Source: Streptomyces sp. MMG1533
GTDB taxonomy: Bacteria > Actinomycetota > Actinomycetes > Streptomycetales > Streptomycetaceae
NCBI RefSeq assembly: GCF_001279775.1
Contig: NZ_LGDG01000234.1
Coordinates: forward strand, 1-64,000
Length of the DNA: 64,000 nt
Direction: 5' to 3'
This document shows, one piece after another, positions 16,456 through 25,027 of the stretch. Each line of letters opens with the position of its first letter. Positions within the stretch are counted from its first letter, which is position 1. A program made the position numbers and the translations under genes. A model generated the notes under the pieces. That model saw only the letters and a list, made by a program, of their open reading frames with translations. It searched no databases and had not been told where the DNA came from.

Positions 16456-19371
16456 TCATTGCTCCCGCATGGCACGTTCCAATCGATTACTCATAGATGA
16501 CAGGTGTTCATTCCCTGGCAGCATCAATGGCTGTAGGCTATTCAGCTCGACTAGAAGTTCTGCCCGATCCCCTCGTCGAGGGTTCAAATCAAGAAAGCAA
16601 GATAGATGTTCATCAGCCCGCATCCACTGCGAGTATAGGCAATAGGTGAGAACAAGTATCCCTACGCGGGCTATTTCAGTTGGCTTATTAACTTGAGGGG
16701 AAGCGCAAATGTTCAGCGTTCTTGACGCGGATGCCTCCCATTCGGAATTGTCAAGTGCGTAAAGAGCGATGGATCTCTCGTAGTTGACCCACATACTGTC
16801 AGGATTTATTGCAATGGAAGAATTGAGGTCACTCAGGGATTCCAAGTATTGCCCCTGCACGCGTTTGATGGAACCTCGAATGCCGCGAGCGAAGGTATCT
16901 CGGGGGTTAATTTCAATAGCTTGATTGACGTCCTCTAAGGCTTCCTCAAGCCGCCCCAGGATGCGATAAATGTTGCCGCGATTAGTGAATGCGAAACCAT
17001 CCTTCGAGTCAGTCTGAAGAGCGCGACTCGCATCGGCAAGCGATTCCTCGAATTGCCCCCTTCTGAGGTGAAGTTCTGAGCGGCCAATCAAGGCGAATGT
17101 ATCGTTGGGGCCGATTTCGATAGCCCGGTTAAAGTCATCGAATGCGCGTTGGTGTTCCTCCATGTCTTCCAAGAGTCGACCGCGAGCTGCGAGAGTCCAG
17201 GAATAGTTGGGACGAAGCTCGACGGCGCGGTTGTAATCGGCCAGTGCTTTGTCAAACAGGCCCATATTGGCGAAAGTTTGGGCGCGATTTTCGATAGCCC
17301 ATGCGTAATTCGGGGCGGTTATTATTGCACGGTTGAAGTCAATCAGCGCTTCCTCGTATCGTTTAGCAATCCTGAGCGCGTCACCGCGATGGGCGAGATT
17401 ACGAGGGTCGTCGCTGATTTCAACGGCGCGGGTGAATTCTGCAATTGCCTCATCGTGCTTCCTCATGGCGAGATACGTGAGGCCACGCCCTCTTATGGCT
17501 GGGACGAAGGCTGAGTCAATTTCAAGAGCCCGATTGAAGTCAGACAATGCTTCGATGTATGCCTCCATTGCTCGGTTCGATTCAGCGCGAATGTAGTGGG
17601 CGGGCAATGTCGATTCTAGCGCAAGAGAGGCATTGCAGTCGTTCAGGGCTCGCTGATAATCAGAATTGCTGAGGTATTCTTTGGCGCGGAGAGTATAGGC
17701 AAAAGATTTTTCCGATGGAGGTAGATTTCCGCGATTCAGCAGCAGTGTGAGCGCGGCCACTTTGGGTTCGTCTTCTTCAAGCGACTTCGAGAGCTCCAGG
17801 CCCCAGCGAAGCACCTCTGTGGAACCCGCATCAGTGCCTGCCCTGGTCAGATTTTGAGCCCACCGACGCAAGATCGCGATGTGATTCTCGCTGGCATCAA
17901 GTATTTCCCGCAGCGTGTCAGGCAACTCGGCATGGTGGTCCGCGCACAGGCGATGATACGTCTCTTGGAGGCGAAAATTACGCCATCGCTCATCGTTCCA
18001 CCGGTCTTTTTTCGTACTGGAGTTCTCTAGCTCAACACGCCGCCGCTCGAACTCTTCCGCTAGTCGGGTTTGGCTGTCTTTCCACCTGCGAGGCGATTGC
18101 TGCCGCTGCAGTCGAAGCATTGCCGAGCGTACGACTTCATGGTAGTGACCGCGGCCCGCGCGATTTATGAAGAACGGCATTGACTGAAGCCAATCGAACT
18201 CTCCGCGGGCTTCGGCTGAGACTATGGTCTGGTAGATGTCCTCATCGATCTCCTGCGGCAGAGCGCAGGAGAGCGCGGCTGCTCGTCGAGTCGTGTTTCT
18301 CTCCCATTTTAGGAACCGCTCAACAGCAGTGCCGCTGGGGTCATCCACATCCGCAACGCTGACTGGACGTGCTTCAGCCAGCGTTGAAACAAGTACAGGA
18401 AGTTTTCCTGAGAGTTGAAGGATAACTTCGACTACCCTTTCGTCGGATACACCTCTGGCGGCTATCAATAGGCGTGCTTCTGTCTCGCTAAAGACGTCAA
18501 GTGGGAGCACAGTTACTAGGTCGAGCCAATCCCCCCAGCAGTTGGGGTTGAGCTCTGATTGTCCAGCCAAGACAATTAGAACGTTGGCTGGCATGCGCCC
18601 ATAACGCTCACTGACCAGAATGTCTCGGAGCCAGAAATCGAGCGATGGTCCGATTCGTTCATAGGTGTCAAAAAAGAGCACCAACCACGGCCTGCGCTCT
18701 GAAATTTCGGTCAATCCTCGGAGAAATGAAGGCGTTAGGACCTGTACTGGCGTTGCGACCAGTTCAACGTCCTCGTGGTTGCGCAATCGAGCGCTTAGGA
18801 GTGATTTGATTCGATCGGTACCCAATGCGACTTGGCTGGGATCAAGAATTCCAGCGAATGCACCCACTCCGGGTATCATGCCCAAACCAGCCAAGGCAAG
18901 TTGTGAACCAATCATGCTTGACGGAGTTGGATTCTGTTGATCGCCTGGTTGCCCGGCCCCTAGAGTCTCAGAGCCCATATTCGGGGTCCCCGCGGCCGAA
19001 TAAACTTCGTGACGACGCTGACGATAGGTTGTCAGCATCTTCTCAAGCCCTTTTAGTTCAAATCCCTGGGATGCGAATTGGGAACTTATAGCCTCCATGA
19101 CCTCGACTACATCTGTCGCCGATTCGTCGATGTAAGCGGTGATGGCATTTGTCTCGCGTGCCAGTGAGTCCATTTGCCTTACTAGGGTGGACTTACCTAC
19201 GCCAGCAGGTCCGCGAATGTGGAAAAGGAATTGCGTGGCTTCGGCTGGCGATTGCCTCAACGCGTTCCTGAAGACGTTCTCCTCGTTGCGGCGGCCGATC
19301 AGCGCGGTCCGTCGCCGAAGTCGAATCAGTTCTTGCCTAGAGAGTGCTTGCCCTGCCATCCATACCCCCAT
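16456..19371 (-). CDS. STAND-type NTPase with C-terminal TPR array (candidate defence protein)
   Basis: 971 residues. Walker A is GPAGVGKS at 54-61 and a Walker B-like LVLFFDT is at 230-236, so the N-terminal half is a P-loop NTPase of the AAA/STAND group. Residues 155-178 form a glycine-rich hydrophobic stretch (LALAGLGMIPGVGAFAGIL) that could insert into a membrane. Residues about 565-905 are nine or ten TPRs of 34 residues (for example YEEALIDFNRAI), a typical sensing array. The gene is visibly poorer in GC than its neighbours, with AAT, ATA and CTA codons, so it was acquired from another source. The architecture resembles anti-phage STAND sensors, but no effector domain is recognisable. 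ATG at 19371 or 19357. Confidence 0.75.
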   Translation of the reverse strand: MGVWMAGQALSRQELIRLRRRTALIGRRNEENVFRNALRQSPAEATQFLFHIRGPAGVGKSTLVRQMDSLARETNAITAYIDESATDVVEVMEAISSQFASQGFELKGLEKMLTTYRQRRHEVYSAAGTPNMGSETLGAGQPGDQQNPTPSSMIGSQLALAGLGMIPGVGAFAGILDPSQVALGTDRIKSLLSARLRNHEDVELVATPVQVLTPSFLRGLTEISERRPWLVLFFDTYERIGPSLDFWLRDILVSERYGRMPANVLIVLAGQSELNPNCWGDWLDLVTVLPLDVFSETEARLLIAARGVSDERVVEVILQLSGKLPVLVSTLAEARPVSVADVDDPSGTAVERFLKWERNTTRRAAALSCALPQEIDEDIYQTIVSAEARGEFDWLQSMPFFINRAGRGHYHEVVRSAMLRLQRQQSPRRWKDSQTRLAEEFERRRVELENSSTKKDRWNDERWRNFRLQETYHRLCADHHAELPDTLREILDASENHIAILRRWAQNLTRAGTDAGSTEVLRWGLELSKSLEEDEPKVAALTLLLNRGNLPPSEKSFAYTLRAKEYLSNSDYQRALNDCNASLALESTLPAHYIRAESNRAMEAYIEALSDFNRALEIDSAFVPAIRGRGLTYLAMRKHDEAIAEFTRAVEISDDPRNLAHRGDALRIAKRYEEALIDFNRAIITAPNYAWAIENRAQTFANMGLFDKALADYNRAVELRPNYSWTLAARGRLLEDMEEHQRAFDDFNRAIEIGPNDTFALIGRSELHLRRGQFEESLADASRALQTDSKDGFAFTNRGNIYRILGRLEEALEDVNQAIEINPRDTFARGIRGSIKRVQGQYLESLSDLNSSIAINPDSMWVNYERSIALYALDNSEWEASASRTLNICASPQVNKPTEIARVGILVLTYCLYSQWMRADEHLSCFLDLNPRRGDRAELLVELNSLQPLMLPGNEHLSSMSNRLERAMREQ

Positions 19372-20098
19372 CCCTGGTTTCGAGAAGATGGACCTCTGCC
19401 ATGCTCTCGCGTTTGACCGGCCCGCGTCTCTCTGTTAGCTATTTCCGTCGCAGGTGCGTACCGGCTCCAACTGACGTTGCCCGCCTGTCTGTAGGTAGTC
19501 CTTCCCCACCTGAGCCACTACTCCCCCAGCTTCCATCCCGTACGCCGTCGACCCACACACCATGAACCGCGTCTGCTCGGCTCTGCCTGGGGCGATGGCG
19601 TACGGGATGGAAGCACCCCACGTACGCCCCTATAGACCCGCAGGCTGGTACGGCGCCCCTTCCATCCCGGTGCCGGCCGATCCCCCGCCGGAGGCATCGT
19701 TCTGGCCGGGGCCGCTCGTGCGGTGCTCTGCTCACGGTTCTCGGATAATCCACATGCGCGCGGCCCGGCCCCCGGCCGGGTTGGAGCGGGGCGGAGACAG
19801 GAGCGCAGGCCCGGCCGGGGCCGGGCCGCGCGCGGCACGCGGAGCGAGCCGCCTTGAATCAGCAGAGAAAGTCGTAACTCACAGGAGTGCTCCGGTCGGT
19901 TCGCCGCCTGAGGCTGGTGTAGTCGAGGCTGCTGGGGTCTTTGCCGGGGCCAGACAGGTGGGGCCCTCGACGGGGGCACCGAAGTCTAGATTTGACGGCA
20001 GTTCTGACGGCAACGGCGGCACACGGACGCGCACGTTGGCTGCCCTGGACGATCGAACTCAGAGGCCGTCAACCTCTCGCCTGGCGGCCTGCCCGATC
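19372..20098. other. intergenic end of island 1
   Basis: About 730 bases without a credible gene. It holds the promoter region of the STAND gene, the 17-bp inverted repeat at 19530-19613 and, at its end, the second attachment-site copy. Open frames here lack ribosome binding sites and protein character. Confidence 0.45.
19530..19613. repeat. 17-bp perfect inverted repeat
   Basis: CTTCCATCCCGTACGCC at 19530-19546 and its exact complement at 19597-19613, with a 50-base spacer. A shorter relative (CTTCCATCCCGG) follows near 19660. It lies upstream of the STAND gene and could be a regulatory site, a structured RNA or an old recombination site. Confidence 0.6.
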
Positions 20099-20145
20099 CT
20101 ACGGATCAGAAGGTTGCAGGTTCGAATCCTGCCGAGTGCACAGCA
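20099..20145 (+). repeat. attachment-site copy 2 (tRNA-Arg 3' fragment)
   Basis: Exact 47-bp copy of the tRNA-Arg 3' part, without the 5' half of the tRNA. It marks the far end of island 1 and the near end of island 2. Confidence 0.9.
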
Positions 20146-20186
20146 TGTCAAAGGCCCCCGAGATCATCTCGGGGGCCTTTGACATG
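20144..20186 (+). terminator. 21-bp hairpin next to attachment-site copy 2
   Basis: CATGTCAAAGGCCCCCGAGAT and its exact complement around one central base, directly after the tRNA fragment. It is like the terminator after the intact tRNA but of different sequence, so it may be the original tRNA terminator displaced by island 1. Confidence 0.8.
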
Positions 20187-20217
20187 TGTGCGTGACGCCA
20201 ACGTCGTCGCAGCATCC

Positions 20218-20745
20218 TCAGAAGCCGGAGCAGGAAGCAGCGGCTGACGGCCCCGAGGCGGTGGACGTCTTAGGGGTGTCGTGGTCCACGGTCACGGAAC
20301 AGGTGGCGGTGCCTCCCGACCCGCTGAGGCTGATGAGGAGCGATCCGCCTTTCGTGAAGCCCTTCGTTTTCACGACCTTCCGCCATGGCAATGTCTTGAC
20401 GGTTTCGGATCTTGTCGAGATGCCGTCGTCGTTCCAGACGGAGTACGCGATGGTCACGTCTCGTGCGTTGCCGGTGACCGCGTACTCCACCTCGACCGTC
20501 TTCGATGCTTCGTGCGAGATGCCGGCGACGATGGCCACGCACCCGCCCGCTACCAACAGGACCAGCACGAGCAGCACCCATGGCCACTTCCGTCTCTTCT
20601 TCTTCGGCGGTGCTGCCCCATAGGGTGGTCCGCCACTGGGTGGTGACTGCCATCCTCCCCCCGGCTGTCGCTGCTGCGCGCCTTGCCCCCAGGGCTGTTG
20701 AGACGGATCGGGACGGGGCGTCTGCCCGGGGGTGGGTTCGCTCAT
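20218..20745 (-). CDS. MmpS-like membrane-anchored secreted protein
   Basis: 175 residues. A proline/glutamine/glycine-rich cytosolic head (1-50) leads to KKKRRK and one membrane segment (about 55-77, WVLLVLVLLVAGGCVAIVAG). An extracytoplasmic domain follows, with VEVEYAVTGNARDVTIAYSVWN and CSVTVDHDTP, resembling the MmpS beta-sandwich of actinobacteria. MmpS proteins accompany RND transporters in mycobacteria, but in Streptomyces stand-alone copies like this one are frequent and their role is unknown. It lies just inside island 2, and no partner transporter is present. Confidence 0.7.
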   Translation of the reverse strand: MSEPTPGQTPRPDPSQQPWGQGAQQRQPGGGWQSPPSGGPPYGAAPPKKKRRKWPWVLLVLVLLVAGGCVAIVAGISHEASKTVEVEYAVTGNARDVTIAYSVWNDDGISTRSETVKTLPWRKVVKTKGFTKGGSLLISLSGSGGTATCSVTVDHDTPKTSTASGPSAAASCSGF

Positions 20746-21121
20746 GGCCTAAGCGTCTGACAACGCCCTCGGATGCGCGACCCAGGGACCCACTCGTGGC
20801 TTCCATTTGCCTGACCAATGGAGGGGGCGCCGTCCCCGGCCGTGGGCACGTGGGTGGTGACTGGTCGTTCGTACTTGTGGTGCGCTCCGTCTGACGCCCG
20901 GAACCACGCCCGCGCTTCATGGGGTGTGGGGCGACGGTGGAGGGGATGGAAGCTCGGGGAGAGTGGTGGTGGCCGGTGGGGCACACCGGGCGTTTGACCG
21001 GAAGGACCCGACGAGCCTTGCGGATCGACCATCGGGTTTGCAGGCTTTGCTTGGGGGGCGTGCCTTGCGCGTGTGTGCGCCCTCGGGTGTTGGGCGGATG
21101 CAAGCATCAGGAGTGCCGATC
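20746..21121. other. intergenic region between divergent MmpS-like and Imm-5-like genes
   Basis: About 376 bases that hold two divergent promoters. I found no repeat, hairpin or operator that stands out. Confidence 0.4.
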
Positions 21122-21637
21122 ATGATCCTTCCGAAGGTCCGGGACCCTCGCTTCGTGACGATCCGCCGCGGTGGGACCCTCACTGATTCGGATCACCATC
21201 TCCTGGCTCTCTGGGCGGCATCTTGCGCGGAGCACGTCCTTGACCTCTTCGAGTCGGCTCAGCCTGAGGACCCACGGCCGCGTCAAGCGATCGAGCATGC
21301 CCGCGCCTGGGTGCGTGGCGAGGTCAAGATGACCCAGGCTCGCGCGGCGGGGGGTCATGCAATGGGTGCGGCCAGAGACCTGCGTGGGGCAGCACGGCAT
21401 GCCGCGTACGCCGCCGGCCAGGCCGGGGTCGTCGCACACGTCGCCGCGCACGAGCTCGGTGCGGCCGCCTATGCGATCAAGGCCGCACGTGCTGCCGCAC
21501 CGGAACGCGAGGGCGAGGCCGCAGGGCGACTCGAGTGCCAGTGGCAGCGTGACCAGCTCCCGGAGGCGATTCGCGAGCTCGTACTTGACGACCAGCGGTT
21601 GCGGAACGACATCTGCTGGTCGGTGTTTGACTGCTGA
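21122..21637 (+). CDS. Imm-5-like putative immunity protein
   Basis: 171 residues, mostly alanine-rich helices. The pattern LLALWAASCAEHVLDLFE, PRQAIEHARAWVRGE and AARHAAYAAGQAGVVAHVAAHE resembles the family annotated as putative immunity protein (Imm-5-like), in which repeated short helices carry conserved Asp/Arg/His residues. ATG at 21122 with GGAG eight bases upstream. No toxin gene is next to it. The TIR-NB-ARC gene lies 470 bases downstream in the same direction. The name immunity comes from family annotation recalled from memory and does not prove a toxin-related role. Confidence 0.55.
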   Translation: MILPKVRDPRFVTIRRGGTLTDSDHHLLALWAASCAEHVLDLFESAQPEDPRPRQAIEHARAWVRGEVKMTQARAAGGHAMGAARDLRGAARHAAYAAGQAGVVAHVAAHELGAAAYAIKAARAAAPEREGEAAGRLECQWQRDQLPEAIRELVLDDQRLRNDICWSVFDC

Positions 21638-22104
21638 GCGCACGTCGGGGCGCCGGCACCGCCCATGAACGCAGTTGAATGCCCCCGGGCGGACCCCACC
21701 AGGCGGCGAGCACAGGGCCGTACAGGCAGGGAACGTTCCTCGACAGCTGCCGTCGTGCTCGCCATGATGAGCCGATGTCCGAGAACCGTGGGCCGGGTCC
21801 CTCCCGCGCCCCAGACCCGGACGCCAGTAGTTCAGAGCTTGGCGGCAACCATCGCCGCCAAGCGGCGAATCACGGTGAGAGAGACGGCACGCCGTCTGGC
21901 ACCGGAGGCTGTGTTTCAGCAGGCCAACGGTGCAGCAAAGCCCTGAGTACCCCAGCTTCCCTAGCTGATGTTCTGCAGTGTGCTCGCACGCTCTGCATGC
22001 ATAGGGGCCCGGCTCCGGGTTGGTCATGTGTCGTGGTTTCGACGTGAGTCGGGGACGGAGCGGGTGATGCCGTTCTAGCCTCGTCGGGGGACGAGTACGG
22101 GGGT
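21638..22104. other. intergenic region before the TIR gene
   Basis: About 470 bases with no supportable gene on either strand. Short open frames here lack ribosome binding sites. I see no repeats. Confidence 0.4.
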
Positions 22105-24819
22105 GTGCGGGTGAGCGTCGGGGGCGCTGTCGGCGGGGAAAGATTGTTTGTCTCGCATGCGGGTGCGGATCGTGCGTGGGCGGAGTGGGTGGCCTGGCAG
22201 TTGCAGGATGCCGGGTATGAGGTCGAGCTGGATGTGTGGCACTGGGGGGCGGGGGAGAACTTCGTCCTGCGGATGAACCAGGCCCTGGAGCAAGGTCGGA
22301 TGGTGGCCCTGTTCTCCGAGGCGTATTTCGACACGGCCCGGTTCACGACCGAGGAGTGGACCGCGGTGCTGGCGGCGCGGGAGAAGTGGGTGCCGGTGCG
22401 GATCGAGGCCGTCTCCGTTCCGCCGATCGTGAAGCCGCTGCTGGCACCGGAGTTGTTCGGGCTGGAGGAGGAGCAGGCCCGGGGGGTGCTGCTGCGGGCG
22501 GTGCAGGGCCCGCCGGGTGCCCCGCACAGTCCTCCCGGTTTCCCTGGGAACGGTGGGGTGGGGCGGTTACGGCAGGTGGGGGGAACGGGGCCGCGGTTGC
22601 CGGGCAGTCTGCCGCGGGTGTGGAATCTCCCGTCCCGTAATGCCGGCTTCACCGGGCGGGACGAGCTGCTGGTCGAGGTCCGCACCCGGCTCGCCGACAC
22701 GCGCCAGGTGGCGGTGCTGGCCTTGAACGGCTGGGGCGGGGTGGGCAAGACCCAGCTGGCCATCGAGTACGCCTACCGGTTCAGCGGCGAGTACGAACTG
22801 GCCTGGTGGGTGCGGGCGGAGGACACCGCCCTGATCCCCGAGCAGCTGGCCGCCCTGGCGGTGGCCACCGGCTGCGCCCGCCCGGACACCCCACAGGCGG
22901 AGGCGGTGGCGGCGCTGGGCGTGGAGCTGCGTACCCGGGCACGGTGGCTGCTGATCTTCGACAATGCCGAGGACCCCGCCGCGCTGGCCGGGTATCTCCC
23001 GGCGGCGTCCGGCCATGTGCTGATCACCTCGCGCAATCCGCGCTGGCACCGGGTCGCTGCCCCGGTCGATGTTGCTGTGCTGGCCCGAGCGGAGTCCGTC
23101 GCCCTGTTGCAAGACCGCACCCGGTCCTTGAGCGAGGGGGACGCGGACCGGCTGGCCGCCGCGCTGGATGATCTGCCCCTGGCACTGGTGCAGGCCGCCG
23201 AGACACTGACCGCCTTCACCCCGGACCAGTACCTGGCGCTGCTGGAACGCAACGCCAGCGAGGCGACCGAGGACGGAACCCCGCCCGACTATCCCCACTC
23301 GCTGGCCGCGCAGGTCAGGGTGAACATGCAACGCCTGGCCGGCCAGGACCCCTACGCGGCCGATCTGCTGCGGGCGTGCGCGCTGCTGGCACCCGAGCCT
23401 TTCCCCCTGCACGCCTGCACTCCGGCCGGAGCGGCAGGCGTTGATGGCGCCAACAGTTCCTCGATGGCGGGGATGTTGTCCGACACCCGTGCCGTGCGGC
23501 GGGTGCTGACGGTTGTGGACCGGTTCGGACTGGCGCGCGTGGTGGGCGGCACGTTCCAGTTGCACCGGCTGACTCAGGCCATCCTGCGCGACCAGCTCAC
23601 CCCCGCCCAGCACGCCCGCGCCGCGGGCGACGCCAGCCTCCTCCTGGCCGCCGCCTACCCCGGCGACGCATCCGATCCCGCGACCTGGCCGCGCTGGCTC
23701 GACGTCCTGCCCCATCTCCTCGCCATTGCCCCCAGCGAACTGATCAACAGCCAAGCCCGGTACGCGGCCAGCCTGGCCTGCTGGCACCTGATGGAACGGG
23801 GCAATGCCCGCACCGTCCTGCCACGCGTGGAAGACCTCCACCGCACCTGGACCAGCCGGCTCGGCCCTGACCACCACGACAGCATGGTGGCGGCGGTCAT
23901 CCTGTCCCGCGCCCTTGGCAGCACCCAGAACCACAGCCGCGCCCGCGCCTTGGACGAGGACATCCTGGCCCGGAAGCGGCGGGTCCTCGGCGATGATCAC
24001 CCCGACACCCTGAACAGCGCCTCCAATCTCGCCAGTTGTCTGGCGGATCTGGGGCTGACGGAACAGGCCCGGGCCCTGGCCGAGGACACCCTTGCCCGGC
24101 AGCAGCGGGTCCTCGGCGACGATCACCCCCACACCTTGAACACCGCCAGCCACCTGGCCAGTTGTCTGGCGGAGATGGGACTGACGGAACAGGCCCGGAC
24201 CGTGGCCGAGGACACCCTTGCCCGGCAGCAGCGGGTCCTCGGCGATGATCACCCCCACACCCTGATCACCGCCAGCCACCTGGCCAGTTGTCTGGCGGAT
24301 CTGGGGCTGACGGAACAGGCCCGGGCCCTGGCCGAGGACACCCTGGCCCGGCAGCAGCGGGTCCTCGGCGATGATCACCCCCACACCTTGAACACCGTCA
24401 GCCACCTCGCCAACCGTCTGGCGGAGATGGGGCAGACGGAAGAGGCCCGGGCCGCGGGCGAGGAGATCCTGGCCCGGATGCGGCGGGTCCTCGGCGACGA
24501 CCACCCCGACACCCTGAACACCGCCAGCAACCTCGCTATCCGTCTGGCGGAGATGGGGCAGACGGACGAGGCCCGGGCGCTGGGCGAGGAGATCCTGGCC
24601 CGGATGCGGCGGGTCCTCGGCGACGATCACCCCCACACCCTGAACACCGCCGGCCACCTCTCCAACCGACTGGTGGATCTGGGACAGACGGACGAGGCCC
24701 GGGCGCTGCGCGAGGAGATCCTGGCCCGGATGCGGCGGGTCCTCGGCGACGACCACCCCGACACCCTGCGCACCGCCGACACTCTCCGAGATGTACGGCA
24801 ACCACGTACGGCAAACTGA
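22105..24819 (+). CDS. TIR-NB-ARC-TPR STAND protein (candidate NAD-consuming defence effector)
   Basis: 904 residues. A TIR domain at about 12-135 starts LFVSHAGADRAWAEWVAWQL. Glu84 in RFTTEEW occupies the position of the catalytic glutamate of NAD-cleaving TIRs. An NB-ARC ATPase follows, with Walker A GWGGVGKT (209-216), Walker B LLIFDN (282-287), ITSRNPRW and DLPLAL. The C-terminal part has kinesin-light-chain-like TPRs. The last seven are 42-residue repeats (RVLGDDHPxTLN) encoded by almost identical 126-bp DNA repeats. The domain order matches actinobacterial TIR-STAND proteins, also seen with FxSxx-COOH peptide systems; no such peptide gene is visible here. GTG start after GGGGG. It ends 80 bases before the third tRNA fragment. 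Confidence 0.85.
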   Translation: MRVSVGGAVGGERLFVSHAGADRAWAEWVAWQLQDAGYEVELDVWHWGAGENFVLRMNQALEQGRMVALFSEAYFDTARFTTEEWTAVLAAREKWVPVRIEAVSVPPIVKPLLAPELFGLEEEQARGVLLRAVQGPPGAPHSPPGFPGNGGVGRLRQVGGTGPRLPGSLPRVWNLPSRNAGFTGRDELLVEVRTRLADTRQVAVLALNGWGGVGKTQLAIEYAYRFSGEYELAWWVRAEDTALIPEQLAALAVATGCARPDTPQAEAVAALGVELRTRARWLLIFDNAEDPAALAGYLPAASGHVLITSRNPRWHRVAAPVDVAVLARAESVALLQDRTRSLSEGDADRLAAALDDLPLALVQAAETLTAFTPDQYLALLERNASEATEDGTPPDYPHSLAAQVRVNMQRLAGQDPYAADLLRACALLAPEPFPLHACTPAGAAGVDGANSSSMAGMLSDTRAVRRVLTVVDRFGLARVVGGTFQLHRLTQAILRDQLTPAQHARAAGDASLLLAAAYPGDASDPATWPRWLDVLPHLLAIAPSELINSQARYAASLACWHLMERGNARTVLPRVEDLHRTWTSRLGPDHHDSMVAAVILSRALGSTQNHSRARALDEDILARKRRVLGDDHPDTLNSASNLASCLADLGLTEQARALAEDTLARQQRVLGDDHPHTLNTASHLASCLAEMGLTEQARTVAEDTLARQQRVLGDDHPHTLITASHLASCLADLGLTEQARALAEDTLARQQRVLGDDHPHTLNTVSHLANRLAEMGQTEEARAAGEEILARMRRVLGDDHPDTLNTASNLAIRLAEMGQTDEARALGEEILARMRRVLGDDHPHTLNTAGHLSNRLVDLGQTDEARALREEILARMRRVLGDDHPDTLRTADTLRDVRQPRTAN
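23980..24800 (+). repeat. seven tandem 126-bp repeats encoding TPRs
   Basis: The CGGGTCCTCGGCGA(T/C)GA(T/C)CAC landmark recurs every 126 bases near 23980, 24106, 24232, 24358, 24484, 24610 and 24736. The units are highly similar and in frame, which indicates recent expansion or gene conversion in the sensor part of the TIR protein. Confidence 0.85.
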
Positions 24820-24898
24820 GCAACCGCCCCCGACCACCGACCTCCTCCAGAGGCTGCAGAGCGACCAACATGACCGTCACCGCCCGATCCGCATACAG

Positions 24899-24942
24899 CT
24901 TCGGATCAGAAGGCCGCAGGTTCGAATCCAGCCGAGTGCACA
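24899..24942 (+). repeat. attachment-site copy 3 (diverged tRNA-Arg fragment)
   Basis: 44 bp matching the tRNA-Arg 3' part with four differences (one in the anticodon loop, two adjacent in the T-arm approach, one in the T stem). CGCAGGTTCGAATCCAGCCG is the core. It is not a functional tRNA. Confidence 0.75.
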
Positions 24943-25027
24943 CAGGGGCGAGGCCCCGGAGGGTTCCGGCGAATTCCAGAGATCCGGCGCCTCTCGCGTT
25001 CCAAGCTGAGGACCTGAGTCGGCATTC

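Larger units (their letters stand above)
10763..20145. mobile_element. integrative element remnant (island 1) at tRNA-Arg
   Basis: Bounded by the 47-bp direct repeats. It contains a truncated tyrosine recombinase next to the tRNA, an XRE-TPR regulator with a divergent small operon, a Nudix hydrolase and a STAND-TPR NTPase. I see no replication initiator, excisionase or FtsK/TraB-type transfer gene, so it is probably a decayed actinobacterial integrative element that can no longer move by itself. The boundaries rest on the exact repeat; the element class is inferred. Confidence 0.8.
20099..24942. mobile_element. second island remnant (island 2) at tRNA-Arg
   Basis: Bounded by the exact tRNA fragment at 20099 and a diverged 44-bp copy at 24899. 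It holds an MmpS-like protein, an Imm-5-like protein and a TIR-NB-ARC-TPR protein, and no recombinase. Four differences in the distal repeat suggest this is the older insertion. Its boundaries are less certain than those of island 1. Confidence 0.55.

Noticed and set aside
23980..24800. Regular 126-bp repeats considered as a CRISPR array
   Set aside because: There are no unique spacers, the units are in frame and encode 42-residue TPRs, and no cas gene is present.
22105..24819. TIR-STAND gene considered as part of an FxSxx-COOH peptide (RiPP) system
   Set aside because: No precursor ending in the FxSxx pattern and no radical SAM gene is present nearby.
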